Assembly (NCBI GenBank): GCA_014529385.2
Contig: CM043956.1
Span: 63,740,620 to 63,804,619, forward strand
Direction of reading: 5' to 3'
Length of the DNA: 64,000 bases
Source: Adiantum capillus-veneris
Taxonomy: Eukaryota; Streptophyta; Polypodiopsida; Polypodiales; Pteridaceae
This document shows, piece by piece, positions 45,387 to 57,057 of the stretch (its first letter is position 1; each line of letters opens with the position of its first letter). The notes under the pieces were generated by a model. That model worked only from the letters and a program-made list of their open reading frames with translations. It did not search any database and was not told where the DNA came from. The translations under genes were made by a program, and so were the position numbers.

Positions 45387-47689
45387 AATTGGCTTCAAGA
45401 CTTGAAAAGGACCATAGTATCTTTTTGCTAATTTAGCATAATAATTTTGGTGGCCCGTAGGATTTTTTCTCATCGTTTGCCTCAATCGAGCCTTTGGAAA
45501 CTTAAGTAAGGCCCAATCATGTTCTTTAAGCGTTAATGCCTTTCTGTGCTTATGAGTAGCAGTTGTTTGCACTTGTTGAGAGATGGATATAGCCTCCTTA
45601 ATCTTTTGGTGGAAAGATTCTTGTAGGTCACGGATCGGCATCGAAGATCTCCCCATGTACTTTAAGTAGCAAGGGACTTTTAGGTCTTCCCTCTATGATT
45701 TCAAAAGGTTCTTTTCCAATAGAATTATGGACAGTATTATTGTATGCATACTCTATAAGAGGTAAGTACTTTTCCCATTGTGAGCGTTGATCTACTGCTG
45801 TAAGTCTTTAGAAGATCAAGAATCGTAAGATTGGCTATCTCACTTTGGCCATCCATTTGTGGGCGATAGGCCAAAGATAAACTCAATCTTGTACCTAGAT
45901 TTTCAGAGAAACCTTTCAAAAAATTACTGGTCATCCTAAGATCTCTATCTGACATGATGGATGTTGGCAATCCATGGTGTTTGAAAATCTGAGATAGCCT
46001 ATTTTCATGGAGAAGATAACCATCCTGCAAGGTGAATGGTTCCTCTTTCTTCCCCAAAGCAAGAGCTGACGTTATGTCTTTAAACTTAGGGTCAGTAGCA
46101 TACTCATTTATCATAGAAGATAGATCATTGGGAGTTGCTATAAACACCACATTAACTTTTGGTCATTGTGAAAGTGCATCAGCCACTTGATTGTGCTTAC
46201 CGGCAATGTGAGCAATATGAAAATAAAATTGCAAAAGAAACTTTTTCCACCTCATTTGTTTGTCAAAAAGCTTGGTTTTCTTCATGAAGTACTTGAGACT
46301 TTGGTGGTCAGTTCGTAGAATAAATGGTGTCCCCAATAGATACTGCTTCCATGTGTCTAGGGCATGTAGAACAACTAAAATCTATTTCTCATAAATGCCT
46401 AAGACACGTTCATCCGTATTGATCCTTCGGCTCTCATATGCTATGACATGCCCTTCTTGAAGCAAGACTTCTCCAAGGCAATCACCACAAGCATCACATT
46501 GGACCTCAAATTTCTTTGAGAGATCCGGAAGCATAAGGACTGGTTGGGAGGTAAGCTTCTCTTTGAGCTTGTCAAAAGAATTTTTCTCCTTAGCAGTTCG
46601 TGAGTACTTAACTTTCTTGTTTGTTACGTCATATAATGGTCTCGCTATTTGAGATAATTTTGCTATGAAGTGTTTATAGTATTCACACATACCAATAAAT
46701 ATTCTTAGCTCATGTTCCTTGGATTAGGTCATGCTTTGATTACCTCTAACTTTGATGGATCCATATGGATACCATCTTGAGACACAATATGACCTAAGTA
46801 TTGAATCTCTTGAAGGAAAAACATTCTTTTCTTTTGATTGAGAAAAAATTTGTTCTCCCTCAGTGCTTGAAAAATCACTTGGAGATGTTGCTTGTGTTCC
46901 TCCAATGACTTGGAGTAGATGATGATATAATCAAAGAACACTCCATTGAATTTACGGTAGGGTCTAAATATTTTTTCCATTAAACGATTGGACGTGGATG
47001 GTGCATTAGTCAAGCCAAAAGGCATGACTAGATATTCATGAAGACCAAACATTGTACAAAACGCGGTCTTTAGGATATCTTCATCCACTATCCTTGTTTG
47101 ATGATAGCCACTTTTAAGGTCAATCCTACTAAAGTAGATAGAACCTTGTAGCTTATCAAATAGATCTTCTACCTGAGGCCCAAGAAATTTATTTTTGATG
47201 GTGATATGGTTTAGTTCTCGATAGTCCACACACATTACGGTATGTACGATATTTCTTTTGCACTAAAAGGACTACAGAACAAAAGGGAGAGGAGCTAGGC
47301 CTCACCATCCCTTTGTCTACAAATTCTTGTACATGCCTCATGATCTCCTCTTGTTGAGCTTGGGAAACTTGATAAGGAGGCTTGTTAGGTGGCGAGCTTC
47401 CTGGTAGGAGCTCAATTCGATGGGCATCATCCCTTCGTTTTGGAGGTAAGTCCATAGGGATATCATCAATGAACACATCTTGGAGTCCTTTTAATAAATT
47501 AGACAAGTCTAACTCTTGTTGATTCCTACCATTTACATTTGATGAAACATTTTAGGGACTCTTCGACAAAAATCATGTACGTAGAAATTGATCTCTTCAT
47601 TGATTTATCAAAAGAAGGAGGATTTACAAGTGGTATAGTACGACCACACTCACTAGCATCTATATACATGCTCTTTTCCCTGTAGGTGC
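45387..47689 (-). pseudogene. A1 pol: RT, RNase H, integrase (internally deleted)
   Basis: Minus strand from 47689: REKSMYIDASECGRTIPLV, linker, then RT with [46 protein letters not shown] and the active site changed to FFDY (46927-46938). RNase H: FEVQCDACGDCLGEVLLQ. Integrase: at about 46000 GYLLHENRL passes in frame straight to SQIFKHHGLPTS, so the HHCC finger and first catalytic Asp are deleted; SDRDLRMTSNF and DGQSEIAN remain. The GPY/F region KRYYGPFQVLKPI abuts element B. Stops and shifts are scattered throughout. Confidence 0.87.
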
Positions 47690-47694
47690 AGTAG

Positions 47695-49266
47695 TGTCAT
47701 ACTAATCAATATCTAATTCTCGTAAATGATTTTCTCATGTTAAACTGATCATTTAATATGGGGAAGTGCCAGGGGAGAAAAAGCTAGAATATTGGTTAAG
47801 TTAGCAGACCGGCCACAATAGGGATCCAAAGGAGGGAAAATAGGGATCCAAAGGGGGGGCCATCTCCAAAAGAGCTATGGGCAACAATGGGCTTAAAAGA
47901 CCTTAAGGTTCAGCCCATTTAGACTTCCAAAATGCTAAGGTTCCAAAATTCAAAGGTTGTGTCCAAAGGTCAACTTTAGGGAAAATTGGATGCTTTGTGT
48001 GTGTCCCAAAAGTCTTTGTCAAGCCCTACATAGGAGGGAGCGAGCCCAAGAAGTAGGGGATGAGAGAGAAACTCATACACACACACACAAGCTCCCTTTG
48101 TACACAAGGGGAAAGAGGGACACATGTCATCTCCCTAGCCCAGATGCCCACAAGGTGTACTCAAATCCTACTGGATGGCCTTGGAGGTGGACCAATGAGA
48201 ATTAGGCTAGAGTAAATCTAGTTTAATTAATTTAAAAATACTTAATAAAAGAACCAATAAGAATTATGCTCTCTAAAAGACTATTGGACAGTCTCCCAAG
48301 GGGACCAATGAGCATTCAGTAGCCCAATGGCTTGCCTGATTCCTATTGGCCAGGAGGCAAAGGGGTCCAATGAGAGTTTAATTGAATTATTAAATTACCT
48401 AAATCTCTCACAAAAGGGGAAAGGGGGACACATGTCAGAAGGCTATCACTTATGCTGCTTAATTGTCATTGGCGGGAGGTCCAATAGGATGCTAGCATGA
48501 GTAATTATCAAGGGGGGTTGACCAAGAGAGAGAGGGGGCAGATTTTTGCAAGGCACTATTGACACACACACAATCAATGTCTGGAGCAAGAAGACCCTCT
48601 CTCTCCTTCTCAAGCTTTAATGGAAATCTTATCTCCTACTCCAAGCTTGTGAGAGGGGAGTCCTACACCCAACAACTCTTGGCTTTGTGATGCAAATCCA
48701 ACCAAGAGCCAAGCTTCAATGCATGCTCATCTCCTCTACCATGCTAATTACTAAGCTAATGCTAATATGAGTGATTATGTGAGGAGATGTACATCTTTCT
48801 CGTAAGAATACTCCTTCCTCTCAATCTACTCTCATACCCCGCTAGCTCTCACCATCTTTGAAGGTATGTGAGGTCTTAGGTCTGAGACCGTGAGGGAATT
48901 GATGTTGTGTTTGATAAGTGTTTTGCGTAGTGCATGAAGCTTCCATCTTTATTGCACTACCTAGTATTGAAGGAACACAAAAAACTGTATTGTAAAATGT
49001 CTCTCTTGATGGGAGAAACCATAATACAAAGCCTTTCGGAGGAGGGGCCGGCTCCATGCAAATCCGGTCCTCAACTATTGTCAATTTCTTAATTTCTCTC
49101 TATTTTGAAGTATTGTTCATGCTATCTAACTAGGTGTTATGCTTTTTGTTGCTTTTTCCACCCAAGCGCTCTTGTTAATCTCATTAGGAATCTATTCTAA
49201 TGAAATGCTCTCTATGTTCTTGCTATTTTCCGCTACACACAAGCTACTAGGCCATTAAATGTTACA
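47695..49266 (+). mobile_element. solo LTR, 1572 bp, with perfect 5-bp target duplication
   Basis: Starts TGTCATACTAATC and ends AAATGTTACA, flanked by AGTAG at 47690-47694 and 49267-49271. Removing it with one AGTAG joins two halves of A1 gag-pol in the correct order. Its 3' part (48842-49266) is a diverged relative of the A-family LTRs (GAGGACCGG...GAGCCGG block), but in opposite orientation to A1. No internal sequence is present, so it arose by LTR-LTR recombination or as an equivalent loss. Confidence 0.9.
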
Positions 49267-49271
49267 AGTAG

Positions 49272-49893
49272 ATTCTCCTTTCTCGGAACTTCATGCTAGC
49301 AGCCATGCAGTTGAACCATGGTGCCCCTAGGATAGCATCCTCGTGTTGGAGAGGAGAGATAAAGAGGTCTTCTTTGTTGACATAGCTTTGGACATGAAGC
49401 CTCAACTTCCCAATCAAGGGGTAACGGAGGCTTGTTGTCTCTTGAAAGATGTATCAGCAGTTACAGTATCTCCCATCTCAAAATCTTGAATGCCTGAGTT
49501 GGTGGCTAACTCCATTGATATGAAGTTGTGACTATATACAGGGTCAAACAAGATGAATACATCATGCTCCCTTACCTTTGCCCAAGCATAGGAGAGAGGT
49601 GATCCTTTGCAATGAGCATCCTCTTTTGGAGCTTCGATAGTGGAAGCTCTAGGAGTCTCATTGCGGGCATTTCTCTTGGGGCAAGAACGATAGCTATGTC
49701 CTTGCTCCCCACACTTAAAACATTTATGGTCCTTGCAAAAATCTTCAAGCTCTTTAGGAGAGAGTTTGTTTTTACCTTTATAAATTCCCTTCTCCTTGGA
49801 TCGATTGTTGTTGTTGTTGTTGTTGGAATTGCCTTGGGAAGAATTTTCGGCATTGGTTTTCCTCTTTGCATCACTTTTGTATTTGCTTTCCAT
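49272..49893 (-). pseudogene. A1 gag zinc knuckle and protease
   Basis: ATG at 49893. Lys/Asn-rich start with seven or more Asn, knuckle CFKCGEQGHSYRSC at 49681-49722, then protease with ILFDPVYSHNFI, where the DSG triad is DPV, so no catalysis. After a shift the end motif EDAILGAPWF lies at about 49310. The capsid half of gag is missing: the leader joins the knuckle region directly at about 49900. Confidence 0.82.
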
Positions 49894-49966
49894 GTAAACA
49901 GGCCCAACCTTTCATGGACAACTTAAGGACCTCTCTTCTTAAGAAAGAAAAGAGAAACCAATAGCT

Positions 49967-49979
49967 CGGATACCAATGT
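49967..49979 (-). other. primer-binding site of A1
   Basis: Minus TTGGTATCCGAGC, one mismatch to the iMet site, adjoining the 5' LTR end. Confidence 0.75.
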
Positions 49980-51016
49980 GATGGAAATGGTCTATGTACT
50001 TTGAGAATAGTGAAATTAAGAGAATTAGAGAGAACATATTTGTGAGACTACTTTGAGAACATTGAGGGTGAAATTAATTGATGTGTAGCAACATAATCAT
50101 AGTACTTAATTAACTTGGCATGAACAATACTTTTGCAAGAGAGAGAATTTAGAGAACTTGACAACATTAGGCAAAATTTGGACTCACAAAGGGGCTCTTT
50201 AAGGAGTTTGACTTTACCTCTCTCTACCAAAATGGGCACATGGATAAATTTTCGCAAAAAAACTCCAAAGTTGGCGGAGGTTTGACAATTAGAATGTCCT
50301 CTTCAAGCTCTATCTACTGATCTATATCACGCGATGAGATTCCTCATATTTTAGAAGATTCTTTTTTTGATTCACCTATGATGTGACAACTTTGTCGGAA
50401 TCTAAGTGAATTAAAAAAAAAATCTTCTAAAATATGAGGAATCTCATGGCGTGCTATATATCAATAGATAGAGCTTGAAGAGGACATTCTAACTGACAAA
50501 CCTCCGCCAACTTTGGAGTTTGTTTGCAAAACTTTATCCATGCGCCCGTTTTGGTAGAGAGAGGTAAAATCAAACTCCTTAAAGGTCCCCTTTGTGAGTC
50601 CAAATTTTGCCTAATGCATTTGAGGACCAGATTTATGTGGAACCGGTCCCCCCTCCAATATTATTTTGCATTATAGATTCTCCCATCAAGAGAGACTTGG
50701 TACAATATGATCTTTGTGTTCCTTGTGACCTAGGTGATGCAATGAAGATGGAAAGCTTCATGCATCACGAGCATAACATAGACTTTGTAAAAATCATTAA
50801 CTATCCCCAACCTCAATTCCAAGGCCTCAAACACCTTCACAAGTGGAGAGAGCTACTGGGGAATGAGGGTAGGGAAGAGGAAGAAGAAATATTCATAGGA
50901 GAAAGAAATAGTTCCTCACTTATCATCACTCTTCTTGCTAGCATACATAATAGCATAGTCATGAAGATGGAGAAGATTGCAAGCTTAAGCATTGGATCAT
51001 GGCTCTTGGTTGGATT
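49980..51016 (-). repeat. 5' LTR of A1 (truncated by A2, contains foldback element)
   Basis: Begins (low side) TGATGGAAATGG next to the PBS, matches the 3' LTR at 38068 and A2 LTRs, and stops at GGATT (51012-51016) where the A2 terminus TGTAATGG starts. Confidence 0.8.
50165..50616. mobile_element. 452-bp foldback (MITE-like) element in the A1 LTR
   Basis: Arms 50165-50360 and 50421-50616 (196 bp each) are about 93 % complementary (14 mismatches by eye), starting CATTAGGCAAAATTTGG. The 60-bp centre continues the pairing for about 15 bp (GATTCAC / GTGAATT) and leaves a loop near 30 bp. Sister LTRs (about 38245, 51195, 52047) have the uninterrupted sequence, giving the empty site GACAACATTTGAGG. 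CAT at 50165-50167 and 50617-50619 could be a 3-bp target duplication. No coding capacity; family unassigned. Confidence 0.88.
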
Positions 51017-52240
51017 TGTAATGGAATTGGCCTATTAACTTGAGAGTAGCGGAAATTAAAGAGAGTACTTTTGAGAAATTACTTTGTGAGCATAGCGGGT
51101 GATCATAATTGAATATAGCAACATAAACATTGCAATTAGTTAACTTGGAATGAACAATACTTTTGCAAGAGAGAGAATTTAGAGAACATGACAACAGTTG
51201 AGGACCGGATTTATGTGGATCCGGTCCCCCCTCCAATAGGCATTTGTATTATGATTTCTCCCATCAAGAGAGACTTGTTATATTACAATATTTGTGTTCC
51301 TTGTGACCTAGGTGATGCAAAGAAGATGGAAATCTTCATCCATCATAAACATATCATCAACTTTGTGGAAATATTTAACTATCCCAAGCCTCAGTCCCAA
51401 GACCTCAAACACCTTTGAAGGTGGAGAGAGCTAGTAGTGAATGAGGGTAGGGAAGAGGAAGAAGAAACAATTCATAGGAGAAAGAATTAGTTCCTCACTT
51501 ATCATCACTCTTCTTGCTAGCATACATAATGGCATAGTAATGAAGAAGGAGAAGATGGAAAGCTTAAGCATTGAAGCATGCTCTTGATTAGATTTGAATT
51601 CCATAGCCAAGAGTGTTGATTATGGTTCCTTTTGATCTTGCTCGTAGCTAAATAATGGTAAATCAAAAGGCAAGCGGTGAGAGGCTCCATTATTAAGACT
51701 ATAGTTCCCAACGGTGTACCTCAAACTAAGTCCTTCTCAACCAAGATAGTAGATCCCTGTCTCACTTAACCTATTGCAATAAGCAGGCCAACCTTTCATG
51801 GACAACTTAAGGACCTCCCTTCTTAAGCAAAAAAAGAGAAACCAATAGCTCTGATACCAATGTAATGGAATGGGTCTATGTACTTTGAGAATAGTGAAAT
51901 TAAGAGAATTAGAGAGAACATATTTGTGAAACTACTTTGAGAACATCGAGGGTGAACTTAATTGATGGTAGTAAAATAATCATAGTACTTATTTAACTTG
52001 GTACAATACTTTTGCAAGAGAGAGAGAGTTTAGAGAACTTGACAACATTTGAGGACCGGATTTATGTGGAACCGGTCCCCCCTCCAATATTATTTTGCAT
52101 TATAGATTCTCCCATCAAGAGAGACTTGGTACAATACGATCTTTGTGTTCCTTGTGACCTAGGTGATGCAATGAAGATGGAAATCTTCATGCATCACGAG
52201 CATAACACAGACTTTGTAAAAAGCATTAACTATCCCCAAG
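51017..52240 (-). mobile_element. element A2: internally deleted A-family copy inserted in the A1 LTR
   Basis: Two LTR copies in the A1 orientation begin with TGTAATGGAAT at 51017 and TGTAATGGAAT at 51861. Between them lies only leader with a perfect iMet PBS (minus TGGTATCAGAGC, about 51847-51858) and about 200 bp more. gag-pol is absent. The 5' LTR is cut at 52240, where unrelated sequence starts. Short frames such as 51188-51415 and 52012-52254 are LTR shadows. Confidence 0.75.
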
Positions 52241-52612
52241 TGTTAGCAGCAAGCTAACATGGACACCATTTTTTGGAGTTCTCTTTGTAAAACATTTATT
52301 ATTCTAATAAATCGAGAATATTGTAACTCCTATTTTCTCGGATAAACTCTGTAATTAATGAGCTGCGGCTACAAGCTTTCAGATTGTATCAGCCATTCAT
52401 TTCCCAGCTTTGGTAGAACTCTAGATTATTAGTTTTGACCACCCAAAAACCTTAGCTAAGGTATAAAAGCCAATTTTTGTAATTTTTATATAAGTTTTTG
52501 GATTAAAAAATACACAGCGTGAGCTAACGCCACTTACTCCTCTCCTTCTCACGCTTCCTACTCCCTCCCCGATTGTCACATTCCGATTGCGTTTGTTGCA
52601 TTGCAACCGCAG
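52241..52612 (+). repeat. possible LTR or promoter fragment of another element
   Basis: Starts TGTTAGCAGCAAGC exactly where A2 homology ends, has TATA-like AGGTATAAAAGCC at about 52457-52469, and ends GCAACCGCA before GGTAAGAGC. No partner LTR, PBS or target duplication was found. Confidence 0.3.
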
Positions 52613-54420
52613 GTAAGAGCTCTACGCATTGACGTAAGCAGTTCATAGTATTTCGTAGCTTTTGGCGTCGCCGACCCGCGGCCTAATTTCTTCATAACTA
52701 GGAATTTACATGCTCAAATAAAAACTAAGCATTGATAGCCGTTTTTCCGCTTTTCATAATTGCCATAGTAAGCTACCTCACCCTACCAAAATCACCCAAA
52801 CCTATGGCTATCCCTACCATTTCACTGTAAATAGGCATGTGTGAGTTACGGGGCTTTTCCCATATCTTCTTAAAATCCTCAGCTAGCTAGTCACTGGGCT
52901 AGTTGAGTCAAAAAAATAAATAAAATCAAAAAAATAAAATATATTGTGGCCCATTTGTGTGTAAATATTGCATTATATATATGGCCTAAATATAGAGATT
53001 TTTATAATTATTCTGGTATTTTATTTAAATATTTATACTTAGGTGTGTGTTTTATTAAACCTGTGTATGCCTTCTTTCATCCTCTTACACCATAAGTATA
53101 TTTTGGCAATGTGTACATACTCTAACCTCATATTTTTCTTTTATACGAATCACCCCCACATTTTCACCCTCACCCTCGTGAAAACAAAAAAATTGATTTC
53201 TACTCATTGGTCACGTTTATTATATTATTTACTTGCATACCTTTTTCTCTTTCACCCAAAATAATTCAAAGAGGGACCATATCATATGATTCCAATATCT
53301 TTCCATATCCATAACTCCTCCATATTTTTATTATTATTTTTACTCATTATTCTAACACCATGTGCTCATTAAGCTAAAGTCCATGAATAGTCCATACACT
53401 AATCCCACCTGTATATATTTATTTATTCACCAATAATCCTCCTCCATGCATGTTTCAAGGGCAACTTGGATGCTTTGTATTATGATATGACAAAGGAGAG
53501 GCTCACTCTTGGATGCATTGTACAAATTCAACAAAGGAGGGGGCCACTGAAGACTTTTTGTGAAGAAAAAACAGGTCTTTTGGTGGGATTTTTAATATCC
53601 ATCTCCACTCCAAGTTTGGAGAGGTGGTCAAAAGAGAAAATGTAGCCCACGCTTTGAATAATCACCTCAAATGTTTTCATGATTTTTGGAATAACCACCG
53701 GTGAGCTATGATTTTTTGAGTGGACCCCAGTCTGCCCACTTTTCTCACAAGTAGCCCATAGTCTTCTCTCACCTCTTTCCACACTTCTACACACACACAC
53801 ACACACATTCCTCTCAATCCCTCACTCAAACTTGCACCTTCAATGGTTTCTCTCACCTTCTTCACCATTAACCTCCCCACTTACTCCCATAGCTCTCATA
53901 TGAGCTCTCCATGTACATACACCATCTCTATGCCTCTTCCTATTATCTCCAAAGTACAATTCCATCTTACTCCTTATATATATACATACATTCAGCATGT
54001 GTACCATGCTTATCCTCTGCAAATCAAGAGATCTCATCAATGGAATTACCATTTTCATCGTGATAATCAACCTTGGCGGCGGTGGCGTAAAGAAGGGAAG
54101 ACGAAGAAGAAGATCGATAGTCATTTTGAGAACTTACACAAGTAAGTCCAAAACTTCTTCAAGCTTCACCATCACAAGGATTTGCTCACTTCATTCAACC
54201 ATCTTACTTCAACCATTCCCCCCATTATACCCATTGTAAATATATCATTAACTTTCTAGTGATTACTAACACTAACCACTAACATACTAACACAAAATAG
54301 CATTGACCTAACGATAAAAGACACCTCATCTCAAGACATGTACAAAGTAACTCTCTCTCTCTCTCTCCTTACTTAAAACTTTATTTTCACCTTATCTACC
54401 ATCAATAATGCTCTTTTTTG
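52613..54420. other. 1.8 kb with no recognisable gene
   Basis: AT-rich. Short CA and CT runs at about 53783-53806 and 54351-54367. A 100-codon frame at 53843-54142 shows no domain and an implausible composition. I see nothing else. Confidence 0.45.
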
Positions 54421-55260
54421 AGCCCACATCCATGACTCAAGCAGACAAAGAAGGCCCGCAATGTTTTGATATTCAAGAAAATCATAATCCTGATTTGTTA
54501 TCTTGTAAATTAGGATTTCTAATAATCTTAATGAGGGGTCTCCAAACTATAAATAGGCCCCTCTCCTTCTTGTAAAACAACCTCCAACATCTCACATAGC
54601 ACCCCAACACTCTATGGGTGAGGAGAGACTTAGGTGTAGCAACCACTTGTGAGCTTCACTCTTGGTGTGAGAGAAGCCTTCAAGCTACACATTGCAAGTG
54701 AGAGAGCGTGAGTTCCACAAATCTCAAAACCACTATTGTATATGCTCCTTCATCATCAATAAACTGAGGTTTGGTGCATCAAAGGCGTGATTCGACGTTC
54801 GAATCTTCGTCCTTCCATTTGTGCAATACGGTTTGGTGAATTCAAGGTGACTTGTGTATTTGAGTTTTTATCGGTTGATCTTGATTTTAGAAAGTGTTTT
54901 AGTGTGTTTTTCATTGCCAATTTTGTGTCCATTGTAAGAGGGTATTGTGGTGAGAGGTCTCCCACACCCTAAGACAGTGTGTGTGTGTTTTGGCAATGTT
55001 TAGCAATCACTAAGCATTGAGTGAGTTTTGTACAAGTTCTACGATAGCATCATAACGAACCATCTCCATTTGCAAGTCACGAATAAGGTATTAGGCAAGA
55101 TCCTTTCCTCTCTCTTCCCTTTGCTCTAGCTCTCTCTGGTCCATTTTGTGTGTGTCTTGGTGTGAGGTTGCTTGTGTGTGTTGTGTGGTGCATCTTCTTG
55201 GTTGTGCCAAAATCTCTCTTTCATCCTAGTTCGCATACCATAACTAGGTGGTGCCCCTAT
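54421..55260 (+). repeat. LTR-like region, candidate 5' LTR of E2
   Basis: TATA-type CTATAAATAG at 54547-54556 is followed by a typical plant LTR R/U5-like stretch. TGGTGCCCCTATC at about 55243 resembles the primer site of element T (TGGTGCCCC shared). Position, ahead of the E2 leader and gag and in the right orientation, supports it; the 3' end of E2 is missing, so the LTR cannot be paired. Confidence 0.4.
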
Positions 55261-55474
55261 CTTGTTTGGGTTTGGCTGTGGGTTTGTTGTTGTGTTGTGC
55301 TTGTGGTTTCCCCAGCCCCAATTGAGCAGCACGGGAGCCTTGAGGGGTGTTTAGAGGCCGCCTCTCTTGTTGCCCACCCCGGACCGCCTCAGCATATGCG
55401 GGGTATTGGGGCATCATTGCTAAGCATTTAGATGCATTTTGGGTCGATAACGATTAGGTCAAAAATCCACTGTT

Positions 55475-56940
55475 GTTAATAACCATGATTTTGGAACTTG
55501 ACCTAAAGTGGGGTTTGAGACCATAAGCATGTGTGCTTAGGTCTCGAAAAGACTCAATCCGACTGGAGAGTAAGCCTAAGAGTTGTTTGAACCAGTTGGT
55601 AAGCTCAAAGACACTTCGAGGTGAAAATTTCAAGAGTTGGCCAAAACTCAGATTATTTACTTTTTCTTGACAAATTAGGCAAGTTTTGACTTGATTTATA
55701 GGCTTAAAATAGCTCATATAAAGACTGTCTTTGAAAAAATTGCAAAAAAGCGTTCATTTCAAGCGTGAAGTTAATAATCACGATTATTGACTTTCTGCTC
55801 TAAATTGACCAAGGTTCATACCATGGACTCATTGCATGTGTACAAACAACTTTTGTAAAGGCCCAAGAGATTTGGATCACTAAACTGGCAAAAAACTGGG
55901 TAAAAACTAAAGTTTGTACTCACTTTTTGAATCTTGAGTTTAAATTGGGAAACATTTGTCCAAACTTATTGAAAATTGATTCATAGGCTTATGTTGATGT
56001 GATAAACATGTGTACATGCTCAGTTAACCAAAAATTTGCAAAAAAAATTCAGAAGTAAATAATCGTGATTATTTACATCTACCCAATTTTTCAACTTTTT
56101 TGATCAAGTCAGCCTACCACTAGTTTTAACATGTTATAATAAGCCCACAAACCAAATTCGGTAAGATTTGAATCACTGGATTGAAAATTGTGACTGAAAT
56201 TGCAAAGTTAGTCTGCGGACAGATAATGATGACCATTTGACCAAAAATTGTCCAAACTTGATGAAACTGGGCTAGTGACCTTAACTTAAGGTGCTTAACA
56301 TATCTGTGTCAAAGTTGGGACAAAAAGTTACAAAATTATAACTGTAGTAAATAGTCATGATGATTTATATCTGCTTCAAAACTTGAGAAATTTGCAAGTT
56401 TGAGTATACCACAAGGTCAAGCATATCAAGTAGACCTCACAAATCAACTTTGGTGAAATTTGGATCCCAAAAGTGAGACTTAAGCCAGATTCTCAAAATC
56501 AGAGTCTGCGGACACAAAACAGTTGATAAATTTGATCAGATTTTGTCCAAACTTGTTGAAACTTATCTAAAGACTCTAGCAAGTTGTATACTTGCTAAAC
56601 CAATCAAAAAAGTGTAAAAAATTGACAAAAGTAAATAATCACGATTATTTACTTCTGCTATCCAGAGGCATCAATTTGAGTTTTGAACTTAGACATTGTT
56701 AGACCAACATAATATTAAGCCACCGGGCAATTTTGGGTTCAATCGGATCAAAATTGATACATGTACACTCAATTTACAGGTTGTAGATCAAACCTTTGAA
56801 TTTTTGCTAAAGTCGAATTTGAAAGTCAGTTTGACTCCCATAGCTCGATTTGAAGTGATACATAGAGACCAATCACAAGAGTTAGCAAAAACTCTACTGT
56901 CTTTATAGAAAAATAGCTAACTCGATCGAATTTGTACAGG
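55475..56940. repeat. about five diverged 285-295 bp tandem units with a conserved palindrome
   Basis: The palindrome, with arms GTAAATAATC and GATTATTTAC around two bases, is perfect at 56055-56076 and 56631-56652, near-perfect at 55770-55791, weaker at 56347-56368 and a remnant at 55475. Between palindromes the units share TCTGCGGACA, GTCCAAACTTGTTGAAA and TTTGGATCAC-type phrases in the same order. Not coding. It lies in the E2 leader position, directly before gag. Confidence 0.82.
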
Positions 56941-57057
56941 AATCAGGTTGCAGATGAGGAATCAGTGGCTTGACAGAAAGTCACAATCTAATCAAGTGGG
57001 AACTGACGACAGGTCAATCCAAAGGTGAGTACTCTATCCAGGGCTTCATAAGTCTAT

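Larger units (their letters stand above)
38068..51016 (-). mobile_element. element A1: Ty3/gypsy chromovirus, minus strand, multiply interrupted
   Basis: In minus order: 5' LTR, iMet PBS, gag knuckle/protease, RT, RNase H, integrase, chromodomain, 3' LTR. It is interrupted by element B (39506-45386), a solo LTR (47695-49266) and a foldback element (50165-50616), and its 5' LTR is cut at 51016 by element A2. Both gag-pol breaks caused by B and the solo LTR close in frame when the insert plus one target duplication is removed. It is inserted in gag of element C. Confidence 0.85.

Noticed and set aside
48842..52257. Repeated 75-80 codon frames with EDRIYVEPVPPP in several copies
   Set aside because: All lie in A-family LTR copies, partly antisense to the element, without start context. 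Similarity reflects LTR ancestry.
53843..54239. 100- and 80-codon frames
   Set aside because: No domain, overlapping frames, AT-rich non-coding neighbourhood.
55475..56652. Regularly spaced palindromes suggesting CRISPR
   Set aside because: Units are 290 bp, diverged throughout, and sit in a plant retroelement leader; spacing and conservation do not fit CRISPR.
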